A stretch of 10,218 bases of DNA from an uncultured bacterium (GCA_947649215.1 CANSQW010000025.1:1-10218); one strand, 5' to 3'; shown: positions 1 through 7,700, counted from the first letter of the stretch. The notes: generated from the letters alone by a model not told the origin. Numbers and translations: made by a program.

Positions 1-1419
1 GCCCTTGCCCTGGCGCTGGCCCTCGGGAGGGCCGTGCCGTGGGAGGGGGCGCTCGGCGCTGCCGCCGTGGCGCTGCTGACGGGTGCGGTCGTGGCGCTGA
101 CGGTGGCAGCGGAGCCGCGGCACCTGATGTGCTCCCCTGTCCTCCCCGCAGCCGTGGCGCTGCTGGTGGGGGCTGAGCTGCTCTTCGGGGCGCATCTGGC
201 CTGGAGCCAGCTCTACGGCGACTTCTCCCAGGAGGGCCAGGACGCCTACGCGGCGGAGTCGCGTTCGGCCCAGGCGACGCTTGCGGCGGAGGATCCGGGA
301 TTCTATCGCGTGGCCAAGACCTACACGCGGGCTATCGACGTGGCGCTCAACGAGGGCCTCGCCACGGGCTATCGCGACCTGTCGTCTTACAGCTCGGCCC
401 ATGACGGAGCGGCCGTCTACTTCCTCAACTCGCTCGGCTACAGCCAGGAGGGCCAGTTCTCCACGCGCTACGCCGAGCCGATCCTGCCGAGCGACGCGCT
501 TCTGGGCGTGCGCTACGTGTGGTCGGCGACGGAGCCGGCTGGATTTGCGCCCACGGCGCAGGAGTCGGCTCTGACAGGCGCGCGGCTCTACCGCGACCCC
601 TACGCGCTGCCGCTCGGCTACGGCGTGAGCGCGGAGGCGGCGGGCTTCACGTTCGACGAGCTGGGCGACCCCTTCGCGCGGCAGAACGCGTTTGCGAGCG
701 CGCTCGCCGGGCGTCCGGTGGAGCTGTTCCGGGCCTGCGAGGCCGTGGAGGAGCCGGCGGCGGACGGGACGCGCACGTGGCGGGCCCAAGTGCCCGAGGG
801 AGCCATCGGCTACGCGTACGTGGAGGCGTCGCGGCGTGCGGGCGAGTGCCAGCTTTCCGTGGATGGTGGCGAGCCGGTGACGGAGAACGCGCGCTTCCAG
901 CAGTCGATCCGCGCGGTGACGGGGGTGACCGAGGCGCCGACCGAGGTGTCGGTGACGCTCGCGTTCACGAACGCGGGCGAGGGCCTGGCGAGAGATGTCG
1001 CAGAGGCGACGCGCGCGCAGGAGGAGGCGACGTGCCTCGTCTACTGGCTCGACCTGGCGGCGCTCGAGGAGCTCGTCGGCGAGCTGGGCGCCCGCCCGCT
1101 CGACGTGACGGCGTTCTCCGGCGCTGGCGTCGCGGGCACCTTTGACGGCGGCGCGGAGGGCGGCCTGCTCATGGTGACGGTGCCCAACGACCCTGGTTGG
1201 GAGACGCGCGTGAACGGCCAGACGGTCGAGACGCTCGACATCGCCAGCGGCGCCCTCACCGGCGTGCCGGTGGGCCCGGGGGAGAATCGGGTGGAGATGA
1301 CGTACCGCACCCCAGGGCTGGCGGCGGGGTGCGCGGTGTCGGTCGTGGCGCTTCTCGCAACGATAGCGCTGGGAGTCCGGGGAAGACGGGCCTCTGATAC
1401 AATTCTTCCGAGAAGATAG
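1..1419 (+). CDS. YfhO-family membrane protein, C-terminal part (5' end outside window)
   Basis: The frame is open from the first base, so the gene starts upstream; the GTG at 34 is only an internal codon. The 472 visible residues show two hydrophobic segments within about the first 75 residues, then an extracytoplasmic stretch of roughly 370 residues, then a final hydrophobic helix (near AVSVVALLATIAL) and a short basic tail (RGRR). The region before the last helix has the YfhO-type pattern: NDPGWETRVNG, then VPVGPGENRVEMTYRTPGL. YfhO proteins are multi-pass, GT-C-like membrane proteins; in Bacillus and Listeria they are linked to adding sugars to teichoic acids outside the cell from a lipid-phosphate donor. 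The three glycosyltransferase genes downstream fit such a role here. The substrate cannot be read from the sequence. Most of the membrane domain, where catalytic residues would lie, is missing from the window. Confidence 0.8.
   Translation, partial: ALALALALGRAVPWEGALGAAAVALLTGAVVALTVAAEPRHLMCSPVLPAAVALLVGAELLFGAHLAWSQLYGDFSQEGQDAYAAESRSAQATLAAEDPGFYRVAKTYTRAIDVALNEGLATGYRDLSSYSSAHDGAAVYFLNSLGYSQEGQFSTRYAEPILPSDALLGVRYVWSATEPAGFAPTAQESALTGARLYRDPYALPLGYGVSAEAAGFTFDELGDPFARQNAFASALAGRPVELFRACEAVEEPAADGTRTWRAQVPEGAIGYAYVEASRRAGECQLSVDGGEPVTENARFQQSIRAVTGVTEAPTEVSVTLAFTNAGEGLARDVAEATRAQEEATCLVYWLDLAALEELVGELGARPLDVTAFSGAGVAGTFDGGAEGGLLMVTVPNDPGWETRVNGQTVETLDIASGALTGVPVGPGENRVEMTYRTPGLAAGCAVSVVALLATIALGVRGRRASDTILPRR
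1395..1403 (+). promoter_or_regulatory. Possible extended -10 promoter element inside the end of the YfhO-like gene
   Basis: The sequence TGATACAAT matches an extended -10 element: TGN followed by TACAAT, five of six bases of TATAAT. It lies about 58 bases before the GTG start of the first glycosyltransferase, in an otherwise very GC-rich stretch. No convincing -35 hexamer lies upstream, which an extended -10 may not need. A five-base-pair hairpin (GGAGC 1424-1428 with GCTCC 1434-1438) would fall in the leader. It could let the glycosyltransferase genes be transcribed without the YfhO-like gene. This is a sequence match only; read-through from upstream is equally plausible. Confidence 0.3.
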
Positions 1420-1461
1420 CCGAGGAGCCAGCTGCTCCGCTGCGGGAAAGGATGCGCCGCC

Positions 1462-2532
1462 GTGCCGAAGGCGTCCGTGATCATACCCATCTACAACGTC
1501 GAGCGTTATCTGGAGGCGAGCCTTGACTCGCTGCGCGCCCAGACGCTCGGCGACTTTGAGGCGATTTGCGTAAACGACGGCTCCACCGACGGATCGCGCC
1601 GGCTCCTCCAGCGCTACCTGGACGAGGATCCTCGCTTCCGCGTCATCGACAAGGAGAACTCCGGCTACGGCGCCTCAATGAACCGGGGGCTTGCCGAGGC
1701 GTGCGGAGAGTACGTCGCCATTTTGGAGCCGGATGATCTCTATGAGCCTGATGCTCTGGAGAAGCTCATCGACGCAGCTGAGTCTGCCGATGCCGAGGTG
1801 GCGAAGGCCGACTTCTGGCTGTACTGGTCTGCGCCGGAGGAGCGGCGCGAGCGCTTCGGCTTCACGGAGGGGATTCCCTGCGGAAGGGCTGTCGCTCCCC
1901 AAGACCACCTGGACGCCTTCTATCGGAAGCCCTCCATCTGGTCGGCCGTCTACCGCCGAGACTTCTTGGAACGCGAGGGGATTCGCTTCACCGAGACGCC
2001 CGGTGCCTCGTATCAGGACGCGGCGTTCAACTTCAAGGTGTGGGCCGCGGCCGACAGGGCCGTGTTCCTGCCGGATGCGGTGCTCAGCTACCGGCAGGAC
2101 AACGAGCAGTCCTCGGTTAATTCTCCGGGCAAGCTCTTCTGCGTATGCGATGAGTACGCGGAGATGGAACGCTTCCTGGTCGAGCGGCCGGAGCGGCGCG
2201 CGGCCCTCGAGGGCGTCAAGGAACGCATGAAGCTCGACACCTACCTGTGGAACTACGATCGGCTCGCGCCGGGCCTGCGTGAGGAGTTCCTCACTCGCGC
2301 CTCTGAGGAGCTGCGCGGCGATCTGGAGCGAGGTGACGTGGATCTGTCCCTCTTCGAGCCTTGGGCCGAGGCGGATCTGCGCGCGCTCGTGGAGTCGCCG
2401 GAGCTGTTCGCGGAGTGTCGGAACCGCTACGAGGGGAAGGGCAAGCTGGGCGTGCTCTGCCGCTACTGGCGGCTGGGCGGCCCGTCGCTCATCGCGAAGG
2501 CCCTGCGCTGCAAGAGGGAGCGGCAGCGATGA
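1462..2532 (+). CDS. Family 2 glycosyltransferase (GT-A fold)
   Basis: This 356-residue cytoplasmic enzyme probably transfers a sugar from a nucleotide-sugar donor to a growing surface glycan. The GT2 domain starts at the N-terminus (SVIIPIYNVERYL, residues 5-17). It has the nucleotide-binding VNDGSTD (37-43), an acidic metal-site motif EPDD (89-92) in place of the more usual DxDD, and a SYQD motif (183-186) in the position of the acceptor/catalytic Asp. YRQDNEQSSVNS (210-221) is a pattern I associate with a subgroup of capsule and cell-wall GT2 enzymes. The C-terminal third is charged, mostly helical in appearance and of unknown role. The GTG start is chosen because AAAGGA (1447-1452) sits nine bases upstream and the protein then begins directly at the GT2 fold; the ATG at 1452 is out of frame. 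The gene follows the YfhO-like gene after 42 bases and overlaps the next gene by four. Donor and linkage are unknown. Confidence 0.92.
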   Translation: MPKASVIIPIYNVERYLEASLDSLRAQTLGDFEAICVNDGSTDGSRRLLQRYLDEDPRFRVIDKENSGYGASMNRGLAEACGEYVAILEPDDLYEPDALEKLIDAAESADAEVAKADFWLYWSAPEERRERFGFTEGIPCGRAVAPQDHLDAFYRKPSIWSAVYRRDFLEREGIRFTETPGASYQDAAFNFKVWAAADRAVFLPDAVLSYRQDNEQSSVNSPGKLFCVCDEYAEMERFLVERPERRAALEGVKERMKLDTYLWNYDRLAPGLREEFLTRASEELRGDLERGDVDLSLFEPWAEADLRALVESPELFAECRNRYEGKGKLGVLCRYWRLGGPSLIAKALRCKRERQR

Positions 2533-3578
2533 CGCCGCGCGTGACGGTGGTCGTGCCGGTCTACAACGTCGAGGACTGCCTTGAGCGGTGCCTGGCGTCG
2601 CTCAAGGCCCAGACCCTCGAGGATATTGAGATCATCGCCGTGAACGACGGGTCGACCGATGCTTCGCGCGCGGTGCTCGCGCGGTGCGCCGAGGAGGATC
2701 GGCGTATTCGCATCATCGACAAGGAGAACGGGGGCCTCTCCTCGGCTCGCAACGCGGGCATCCTGGCGGCAGGCGCGCCCATCGTATGCTTCCTCGACTC
2801 CGATGACCGCTTCACCCCCGAGGCGTGCGAGCGCATCGCGACGGCATTCGAGGAGGGCGGCCCGCGCACGGACGTGGTGACCTTTGGTGCCAACTGCTAT
2901 CCAGCCGAGGCGGGGTACCCGTGGCTCGTCGAGCACCTGAGTCCCCGCGATGCCGTCTACGACCCCTTCGCCCCCGCGCTGCTGTTCGAGGAGATGTCGC
3001 GCCCCTTTGCCTGGCGGACGGCCTGCCGCACGTCCTTTCTGCGCGAGGCCGGCCTGTTCTTCGACGAGGGCGTTCTCTTCGGCGAGGATCAGGTGTTCCA
3101 CTTCGCGATATATCCGCGTGCCCGCCGCACGATACTGCTGTCGAACAAGCTCTACGAGTACCGGGTGGCCCGCGAGGGGTCGCTCATGGCAATCGTGGCG
3201 TCGGATCCCGTGCGCAAGATGACCGAGCACGTGCCCATCATGGCGGCGATCTTCGATGACTGGGACGGCGCTGGGCTGCTGGAGCCGTATGGCTCGCTTC
3301 TCGTGGCCGAGTACGTGGACTTCGCGCTTGGCTGCATCCTCGATTTGGAGGCCGGGGACAGAGAGGCGCTGCAAGAGCCTGCCGCGGCTGTTCTGCGGGC
3401 GCACTTCGACAAGGGGGCGCTGGCTGATCTCTGTCTGGAGCCAGCCACGCGGGCCATCGTCGACGCGTTCCTCGCAGGCGAGCCCATCTCGACGCCGCGG
3501 GCGAAGCGGCTTCGGCTCGCCTACTACCGCCAGCAATACGGCTGGCGTGCTATCGTCGGCCGCCTGCTCGGCCGCTAG
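2529..3578 (+). CDS. Family 2 glycosyltransferase (GT-A fold), second tandem copy
   Basis: This 349-residue GT2 enzyme is translationally coupled to the previous gene by an ATGA overlap: ATG at 2529, upstream TGA at 2530-2532. Its N-terminal half carries VTVVVPVYNVEDCLE (5-19), VNDGSTD (38-44), the metal-binding DSDD (90-93) and GEDQ (185-188), where the catalytic base is expected. The first 80 residues closely resemble the preceding enzyme (shared AQTL, VNDGSTD, IDKEN), but the following RNAG and DSDD segment is the commoner GT2 type and the C-terminal 150 residues differ. The two are thus divergent paralogues probably adding different sugars or linkages. The C-terminus is basic (RLRLAYYRQQYGWR and on), possibly touching the membrane. 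An in-frame extension upstream to 2361 is rejected because it would read across the previous gene and the fold begins at 2529. Confidence 0.92.
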   Translation: MTPRVTVVVPVYNVEDCLERCLASLKAQTLEDIEIIAVNDGSTDASRAVLARCAEEDRRIRIIDKENGGLSSARNAGILAAGAPIVCFLDSDDRFTPEACERIATAFEEGGPRTDVVTFGANCYPAEAGYPWLVEHLSPRDAVYDPFAPALLFEEMSRPFAWRTACRTSFLREAGLFFDEGVLFGEDQVFHFAIYPRARRTILLSNKLYEYRVAREGSLMAIVASDPVRKMTEHVPIMAAIFDDWDGAGLLEPYGSLLVAEYVDFALGCILDLEAGDREALQEPAAAVLRAHFDKGALADLCLEPATRAIVDAFLAGEPISTPRAKRLRLAYYRQQYGWRAIVGRLLGR

Positions 3579-3583
3579 GGAGG
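3578..3583 (+). promoter_or_regulatory. Ribosome-binding site overlapping the upstream stop codon
   Basis: GGGAGG begins on the last base of the TAG stop of the second glycosyltransferase and lies five bases before the ATG at 3589. It fixes the start of the two-domain glycosyltransferase at 3589, although the frame is open back to 3256, and it implies coupled translation. Confidence 0.7.
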
Positions 3584-3588
3584 CGCTG

Positions 3589-5979
3589 ATGAGGGCGAGG
3601 ATCAAGGGCCTGTGCCGCGGTGACGGGAAGCTGTACGCGAAGGTAGCGTTGGATCCTGCCGTCGGTATCGTGCAGGCGCGGGCGTACGTGCGGGGAACCG
3701 AGGTGCCCTGTGGCGCGTATCCGCTCGCCGGGGACGGTGAGGACGGCTGCTGGGCGCTCGAGCTGCCCCCTGCCGACGCTCCGTCTATCGAGGTGCGCCT
3801 GAGGGCTGGCGAGGACACGGCGACGCTCCGCATCGGCTATGAGCGCGCGAAATGGGCCTCCCGTCTCAACTACCGGCTGCGTCCGGCGCTGTGCGCGGCG
3901 CTGCGCGACTGCGAGCAATCCTTCACAGACGGTCGCTATCAGCTGCGCATTCTCCGCTTCATCGAGGCGGGAGAGCATGTCGTCTGGCGGTTCCAGGTGA
4001 CCTGGCGGGGCAGCGCCGAAGCACTTCCCGCGCTTGAGATCCTCGACGGGCGCGGACGGCCCCAGCCTGCCGAGCCGCTGCTCTTCGAGGAGCAGCTGTC
4101 CACGCAGGCTGAGGGGGAGCACTGCGTCATCTACTCGCTTGCCCTGCCGGCTAGCCAGCGGTTTTTCCTGGTGGTTGCCAATGATCCCGCCGGGCGCATG
4201 GTTCCTGGCTTCTGCGGGGTTGGGCGTGATGCGTACGAGGGGTTCAAGTTCTCCTCGTGGAAGCGCATGAGGGACGCGCGCGCCGATGATGCGAACTACC
4301 AGCGTTGGCTGGCCAGGCATCGCGCGACCGCCTCGGATCTGACGGCGCAGCGAGGGCGCTCCTTCCCGCAAGCGCCCCTCATCTCCATCGTGGTGCCGTG
4401 CTTCCGATCCGATCCGCGCTTCCTGCGCGAGATGATCGACTCGGTGGTCGCCCAGAGCTATGGCGGGTGGGAGCTCGTCCTGGTTGATGCGACAGCGGGG
4501 GAGTCCTCCGTGGTCGCGGACACCGTGGCCGCGGTGAGCGACCCTCGCGTTCGCCGCGTTCCGCTCGAGGGCAATCGCGGCATCGTGGGCAATACCAACG
4601 CAGGCGTCGAGGCAGCGCGTGGCGAGTTCGTCGCCTTTCTCGATCATGACGACCTGATCGAGCCTGACGCCCTGTTCTGCTACGTCGAGGCGATCAACGC
4701 CCGACCTGACGTTGCCCTGCTCTTCTGCGATGAGGACCTCTTCGAGCGTCCTGGCGCGTTCATTCAGCCGGTGTTCAAGACGCGTCTCAACCTCGACCTG
4801 CTCTACAGCCATAACTGCGTGACCCACTTCCTCATGGTGCGCCGTGCGGCCTTGGAGGCGGCTGGCCTCTCGTCTGACGAGGTGAGCGGCGCCCAGGACT
4901 ACGATCTGACGCTGCGCGTGCTCGAGCAGGGAGGCGGCGTGGCCCATGTGCCGCGCATGCTGTATCACTGGCGCATCCACCCCGACTCCACGAGCGGCGA
5001 TAACGCGGAGAGCAAGCCCTACGCCCAGGAGGCGGGACGTTGCGCGCTTCAGGCCCACTTTGACCGACGCGGCATTGCTGGCGAGGTGGAGGAGACGGAG
5101 CATCCCTTCGTGTACCGTATGCGCTACACGCTGCCCGATCTCCTTCCTCTCATCAGCGTCATCATCCCCAGCAAGGATCACGGCGACGTGCTCGGCCCCT
5201 GCGTTCGGTCGCTGCTGAGCAAGGCCACCTATGGCAACTTCGAGGTGGTCATCGTGGAGAACAACAGCGTGGAGCCGGCCACCTTCGCGCTCTATGACGA
5301 GCTCGTGTCTGACCCCCGCGTGCGCGTGATCAGCTGGGCGGGGGAGTTCAACTACTCGCGGATCATCAACTTCGGCGTGGCCGAGGCGCGCGGCGACTAT
5401 CTGCTTTTGCTCAACAACGACACCGAGGTGATCTCCCCGGGCTTCATGGAGGAGATGGCCGGCTATCTGCAGCGGCCCGAGGTGGGCGTGGTGGGCGCCA
5501 AGCTCTACTTCCGCGACGGGCTCACCCAGCATGCGGGCATGCTCGTGGGGCCGGGCGGCGCGGTGGCCCACGTCAACCAGGATTTCCCGCCGAGCCGGGA
5601 GGGGTATCTGGCCAAGGCGGTGAGGCCGGGCAACTTCTCGGGGGTCACAGGTGCCTGCCAGATGATGCGTCGCGAGGTGTTCGACCAGGTGGGCGGCTAC
5701 GACGAGGCCCTGGCCGTGGGGTTCAACGACATCGACTTTTGCCTGCGCGTCCGTGAGGCAGGCTACCTGGTGGTATTCACGCCCTATGCGGAGCTGTTCC
5801 ATTACGAGTTCACGTCGCGCGGCCGCGAGGTGGCCGACGAGGCCAAGCTGCGCCGCTGGGAGGGGGAGCGGGATCGGTTCGCCGAGCGCTGGGCCCGCGT
5901 CTTCGAGGAGGGCGATCCCTATGGCAATCCCAGCCTCGATCCGGACAGCTCCTATTACGCGCTGCCGGAGGTGCACTAG
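3589..5979 (+). CDS. Two-domain family 2 glycosyltransferase with beta-rich N-terminal region
   Basis: This is a 796-residue cytoplasmic enzyme with two complete GT-A domains. Residues 1-263 are a beta-rich region with no motif I recognise, ending in a charged helix (YQRWLARHRA). Domain 1 starts at LISIVVPCF (near 265) and has D300 in the nucleotide site, DHDD (352-355) as the metal motif and QDYD (436-439) as the probable catalytic segment. Domain 2 starts at LISVIIPSKD (521-530) and has ENN (557-559), NND (609-611) in the DxD position and NDID (713-716) as the probable catalytic segment. Such tandem GT2 proteins are common in loci for rhamnose-containing and other wall polysaccharides and may add two residues or alternate linkages. 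The start is set by GGGAGG at 3578-3583. It is the last gene of the + strand operon. Both domains keep their acidic residues, so both are probably active; the sugars are unknown. Confidence 0.92.
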   Translation: MRARIKGLCRGDGKLYAKVALDPAVGIVQARAYVRGTEVPCGAYPLAGDGEDGCWALELPPADAPSIEVRLRAGEDTATLRIGYERAKWASRLNYRLRPALCAALRDCEQSFTDGRYQLRILRFIEAGEHVVWRFQVTWRGSAEALPALEILDGRGRPQPAEPLLFEEQLSTQAEGEHCVIYSLALPASQRFFLVVANDPAGRMVPGFCGVGRDAYEGFKFSSWKRMRDARADDANYQRWLARHRATASDLTAQRGRSFPQAPLISIVVPCFRSDPRFLREMIDSVVAQSYGGWELVLVDATAGESSVVADTVAAVSDPRVRRVPLEGNRGIVGNTNAGVEAARGEFVAFLDHDDLIEPDALFCYVEAINARPDVALLFCDEDLFERPGAFIQPVFKTRLNLDLLYSHNCVTHFLMVRRAALEAAGLSSDEVSGAQDYDLTLRVLEQGGGVAHVPRMLYHWRIHPDSTSGDNAESKPYAQEAGRCALQAHFDRRGIAGEVEETEHPFVYRMRYTLPDLLPLISVIIPSKDHGDVLGPCVRSLLSKATYGNFEVVIVENNSVEPATFALYDELVSDPRVRVISWAGEFNYSRIINFGVAEARGDYLLLLNNDTEVISPGFMEEMAGYLQRPEVGVVGAKLYFRDGLTQHAGMLVGPGGAVAHVNQDFPPSREGYLAKAVRPGNFSGVTGACQMMRREVFDQVGGYDEALAVGFNDIDFCLRVREAGYLVVFTPYAELFHYEFTSRGREVADEAKLRRWEGERDRFAERWARVFEEGDPYGNPSLDPDSSYYALPEVH

Positions 5980-5994
5980 GGGAGGGGTCTCCCC
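5979..5994. terminator. Possible short hairpin between convergent genes
   Basis: GGGGAG (5979-5984) pairs with CTCCCC (5989-5994) around a four-base loop and starts on the last base of the glycosyltransferase stop codon. The whole gap between the two convergent stop codons is 30 bases. No T-run follows on either strand, so it is not a classic intrinsic terminator. It may slow polymerase from both sides, or mean nothing in such GC-rich DNA. Confidence 0.3.
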
Positions 5995-6009
5995 GCGCGC
6001 TTCGTCCGC

Positions 6010-6762
6010 CTAGCCCTCGAAGTGGCGGTAGGCCTCGCAGACCTCCTCGACGCTGCCGTTCATGCGCATGTGGCCGCGCTCGATCCACAGTGCCTTCTTG
6101 CAGACACGCTCCACCTGGTCGATGCTGTGGGACACGAACAGCAGGGTGGTGCCGTGCCCCTCCACGAGCTCGTCGATGCGCTTCTCGCATTTCTGCTGGA
6201 AGAGGAAGTCGCCGACGGAGAGGGCCTCGTCCACGACCAGGATGTCGGGGACGGTGGCCGTGGCGATGGCGAAGGCGATGCGCGCCACCATGCCGGAGGA
6301 GTAGTTCTTGAGCGGCATGTCGATGAAGTCGCGCACTTCGGCGAAGTCGACGATGGCGTCGAAGTTGTCGTCGACGAACTTTTTGCTGTAGCCGAGCAGC
6401 GACCCGTTGAGGTAGATGTTCTCGCGGGCAGTGAGCTCCATGTCAAAGCCCGCGCCCAGCTCAATGAGCGGTGCGATGGTGCCATTGATGGTGCAGGTGC
6501 CCCGCGTGGGCTCGAGCACGCCGGCGATGATCTTGAGCAAGGTGGACTTGCCTGAACCGTTGGTTCCGACGATGCCGTAGACGTCGCCACGCTCGATGGT
6601 GACGTCGATGCCTTCGAGTGCCACGAACTCACGGAAGAACAGCTGCCGGCGCACGGCGGCGATGAAGTACTCCTTCAGGGTGTTGAGCTGCTGATTGGCG
6701 ATGTTGAACACCATGTCCACGTTCTCGACGCGGATCATGGGCTGGCTGGCGGTCTCGCTCAT
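6010..6762 (-). CDS. ABC transporter ATP-binding protein, polysaccharide export (Wzt/TagH/RgpD type)
   Basis: This 250-residue ATPase should power export of a lipid-linked glycan through the permease encoded just upstream. It has Walker A GTNGSGKST (66-74), the ELGAGFD segment (101-107) typical of this subfamily at the Q-loop position, an ABC signature YSSGM (154-158) in place of LSGGQ, Walker B ILVVDE (174-179) and the switch His H212. The N-terminal extension NQQLNTLKEYF is also typical of glycan exporters. The protein ends soon after the nucleotide-binding domain, so the roughly 150-residue C-terminal glycan-binding domain of Wzt from O9a-type systems is absent; TagH- and Rgp-type exporters can lack it. 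ATG at 6762 is chosen because GGAG (6772-6775 on the complementary strand) lies nine bases upstream; the frame is open further, but that region encodes the permease in another frame. It follows the permease after 26 bases. Confidence 0.93.
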   Translation of the reverse strand: MSETASQPMIRVENVDMVFNIANQQLNTLKEYFIAAVRRQLFFREFVALEGIDVTIERGDVYGIVGTNGSGKSTLLKIIAGVLEPTRGTCTINGTIAPLIELGAGFDMELTARENIYLNGSLLGYSKKFVDDNFDAIVDFAEVRDFIDMPLKNYSSGMVARIAFAIATATVPDILVVDEALSVGDFLFQQKCEKRIDELVEGHGTTLLFVSHSIDQVERVCKKALWIERGHMRMNGSVEEVCEAYRHFEG

Positions 6763-6788
6763 AGGGCGTTTCTCCGATTCGAACACGT

Positions 6789-7577
6789 TTACACGAACAG
6801 GATGAACTTCTTCTCGGTCTTGCGGAACACCGCGAGACCGATGGCGAAGGTGATGACGGCCATACCAAGACAGATGAGATTGGTCTCCAGGGAGGGGGTG
6901 GTGCCGTACATCGTGATGTCGCGGAAGTAGGTGACGTAGTGGTACATGGGATTGAAGACTTCGAGTCTTTGCATGAAGTCGGGCAGCAGATCCATGGGGT
7001 AGATGATGGGAGTGGCATACATCCAGGCCATGGTGAGAACGCCCCACAGGTGGATGATGTCGCGGAAGAACACCGCGAGCGCCGCCAGCAGGAGCCCCAG
7101 GCCGCTGCAGAAGAGGATGACGAAGATGAGCAGCACGGGCAGCAGCAGAAGGTTGAAGGTGGGAGCGATCTGGTAGAACAGCATGACCGCGGCTACCGCA
7201 ACGAGCGAGAACAGGAAGTTCAGGCAGGCGAAGAGCACCTTTTCCACGGGGAAGACCATCTTTTCGATGCGCACCTTCTTGATGAGGGGGGACGCCTCGA
7301 TGATAGAGGTCATGGCAGCTGACGTGGAGTCGGTCATCATGGAGAAGAGCGTCTGGCCTAAGATGAGGTAGACGGCGTAGTGCTCGATCTGGAAGCGGAA
7401 CATATAGGAGAACACGCAGGCGAGCACGATCATCATGAGCAGGGGGTTGAGCACGCTCCACAGGATGCCCAGCACGCTGCGGCGGTACTTCAGCTTAAAG
7501 TCGCGTGTCACCAGGGATGACAGGACGAACCACGTCTTTTGGGCGTCCTTCTTCTTTAGTTCGGTCGTAGCAGTCAT
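6789..7577 (-). CDS. ABC-2 type transporter permease, polysaccharide export (Wzm/TagG/RgpC type)
   Basis: This 262-residue inner-membrane protein forms the channel for the ATPase encoded downstream. The N-terminus KTWFVLSSLVTRDFKLKYR (14-32), followed by RRSVLGILWSVLNPLLMMI (32-50), is the hallmark of the wall-polysaccharide exporter branch of ABC-2 permeases. Six hydrophobic segments are visible near residues 38-60, 67-84, 113-135, 143-170, 177-195 and 234-251, and the protein ends in a short charged tail (FRKTEKKFILFV). Length and layout are normal for the family. ATG at 7577 has AAAAGG (7583-7588, complementary strand) five bases upstream. It is the first gene of a two-gene operon that runs toward the glycosyltransferase operon. 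The likely substrate is the lipid-linked polymer made by those enzymes; this is inferred from position only. Confidence 0.93.
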   Translation of the reverse strand: MTATTELKKKDAQKTWFVLSSLVTRDFKLKYRRSVLGILWSVLNPLLMMIVLACVFSYMFRFQIEHYAVYLILGQTLFSMMTDSTSAAMTSIIEASPLIKKVRIEKMVFPVEKVLFACLNFLFSLVAVAAVMLFYQIAPTFNLLLLPVLLIFVILFCSGLGLLLAALAVFFRDIIHLWGVLTMAWMYATPIIYPMDLLPDFMQRLEVFNPMYHYVTYFRDITMYGTTPSLETNLICLGMAVITFAIGLAVFRKTEKKFILFV

Positions 7578-7630
7578 AGAGACCTTTTCATCAAGCCCCG
7601 AAGGGCGACAAATAGCATTATCGCCTGGTC

Positions 7631-7636
7631 ATTATA
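7631..7636 (-). promoter_or_regulatory. Candidate -10 box for the exporter operon
   Basis: ATTATA on the given strand reads TATAAT on the complementary strand, a perfect -10 hexamer. It would place transcription start near 7624 and give a leader of about 47 bases before the permease ATG. No good -35 match is found 16-19 bases upstream, so the call rests on one hexamer and position. Confidence 0.4.
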
Positions 7637-7669
7637 CCGTGCCATGGGCAGCCGGTTCGTTTTATGAGA

Positions 7670-7675
7670 TAGAAT
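7670..7675 (+). promoter_or_regulatory. Candidate -10 box for the surface-protein gene
   Basis: TAGAAT matches five of six bases of TATAAT and lies 55 bases before the ATG at 7731. No clear -35 hexamer is present at the usual distance. Transcription would start near 7682, so the transcript would begin almost exactly with the hairpin at 7683-7700. Confidence 0.3.
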
Positions 7676-7682
7676 CCACGGA

Positions 7683-7700
7683 GCAGGTTTTTCGGCCTGC
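7683..7700 (+). other. Leader hairpin upstream of the surface-protein gene
   Basis: GCAGG (7683-7687) and CCTGC (7696-7700) form a five-pair stem with an eight-base loop containing five T residues. It lies 18 bases before the ribosome-binding site (AGGAG, 7719-7723) and could sit at the very 5' end of the transcript. It may protect the message or mean nothing. Confidence 0.25.

Noticed and set aside
1462..3578. The tandem GT2 genes as a recent duplication
   Set aside because: Similarity is confined to the first 80 or so residues around common GT2 motifs, while the C-terminal halves differ and the metal motifs are not the same (EPDD versus DSDD). They look like old paralogues.
3256..3588. N-terminal extension of the double glycosyltransferase
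   Set aside because: It overlaps the end of the second glycosyltransferase out of frame, and GGGAGG directly before 3589 marks the start.
2463..3833. Antisense reading frame (456 residues) spanning the second and third glycosyltransferase genes
   Set aside because: It crosses a gene boundary that is well supported on the plus strand and has no domain-like sequence.
3550..5976. Long antisense reading frame (808 residues) opposite the double glycosyltransferase
   Set aside because: It mirrors the real gene almost end to end, as expected where GC-rich third positions suppress stops on the other strand. Its protein is rich in His, Arg and Ala with no recognisable domain, and the sense strand has clear GT2 motifs.
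6022..6555. Plus-strand reading frame opposite the ABC ATPase
   Set aside because: It is a shadow of the ATPase; its His, Asp, Val and Glu bias comes from reading the complementary codons.
6763..7461. N-terminal extension of the ABC ATPase
   Set aside because: This stretch encodes the permease in another frame, and the ATPase family begins near the ATG at 6762 with a good ribosome-binding site.
7595..7606. TTCG-capped hairpin in the exporter leader as an attenuator or riboswitch
   Set aside because: There are only four base pairs, no alternative structure and no T-run; too little to support regulation.
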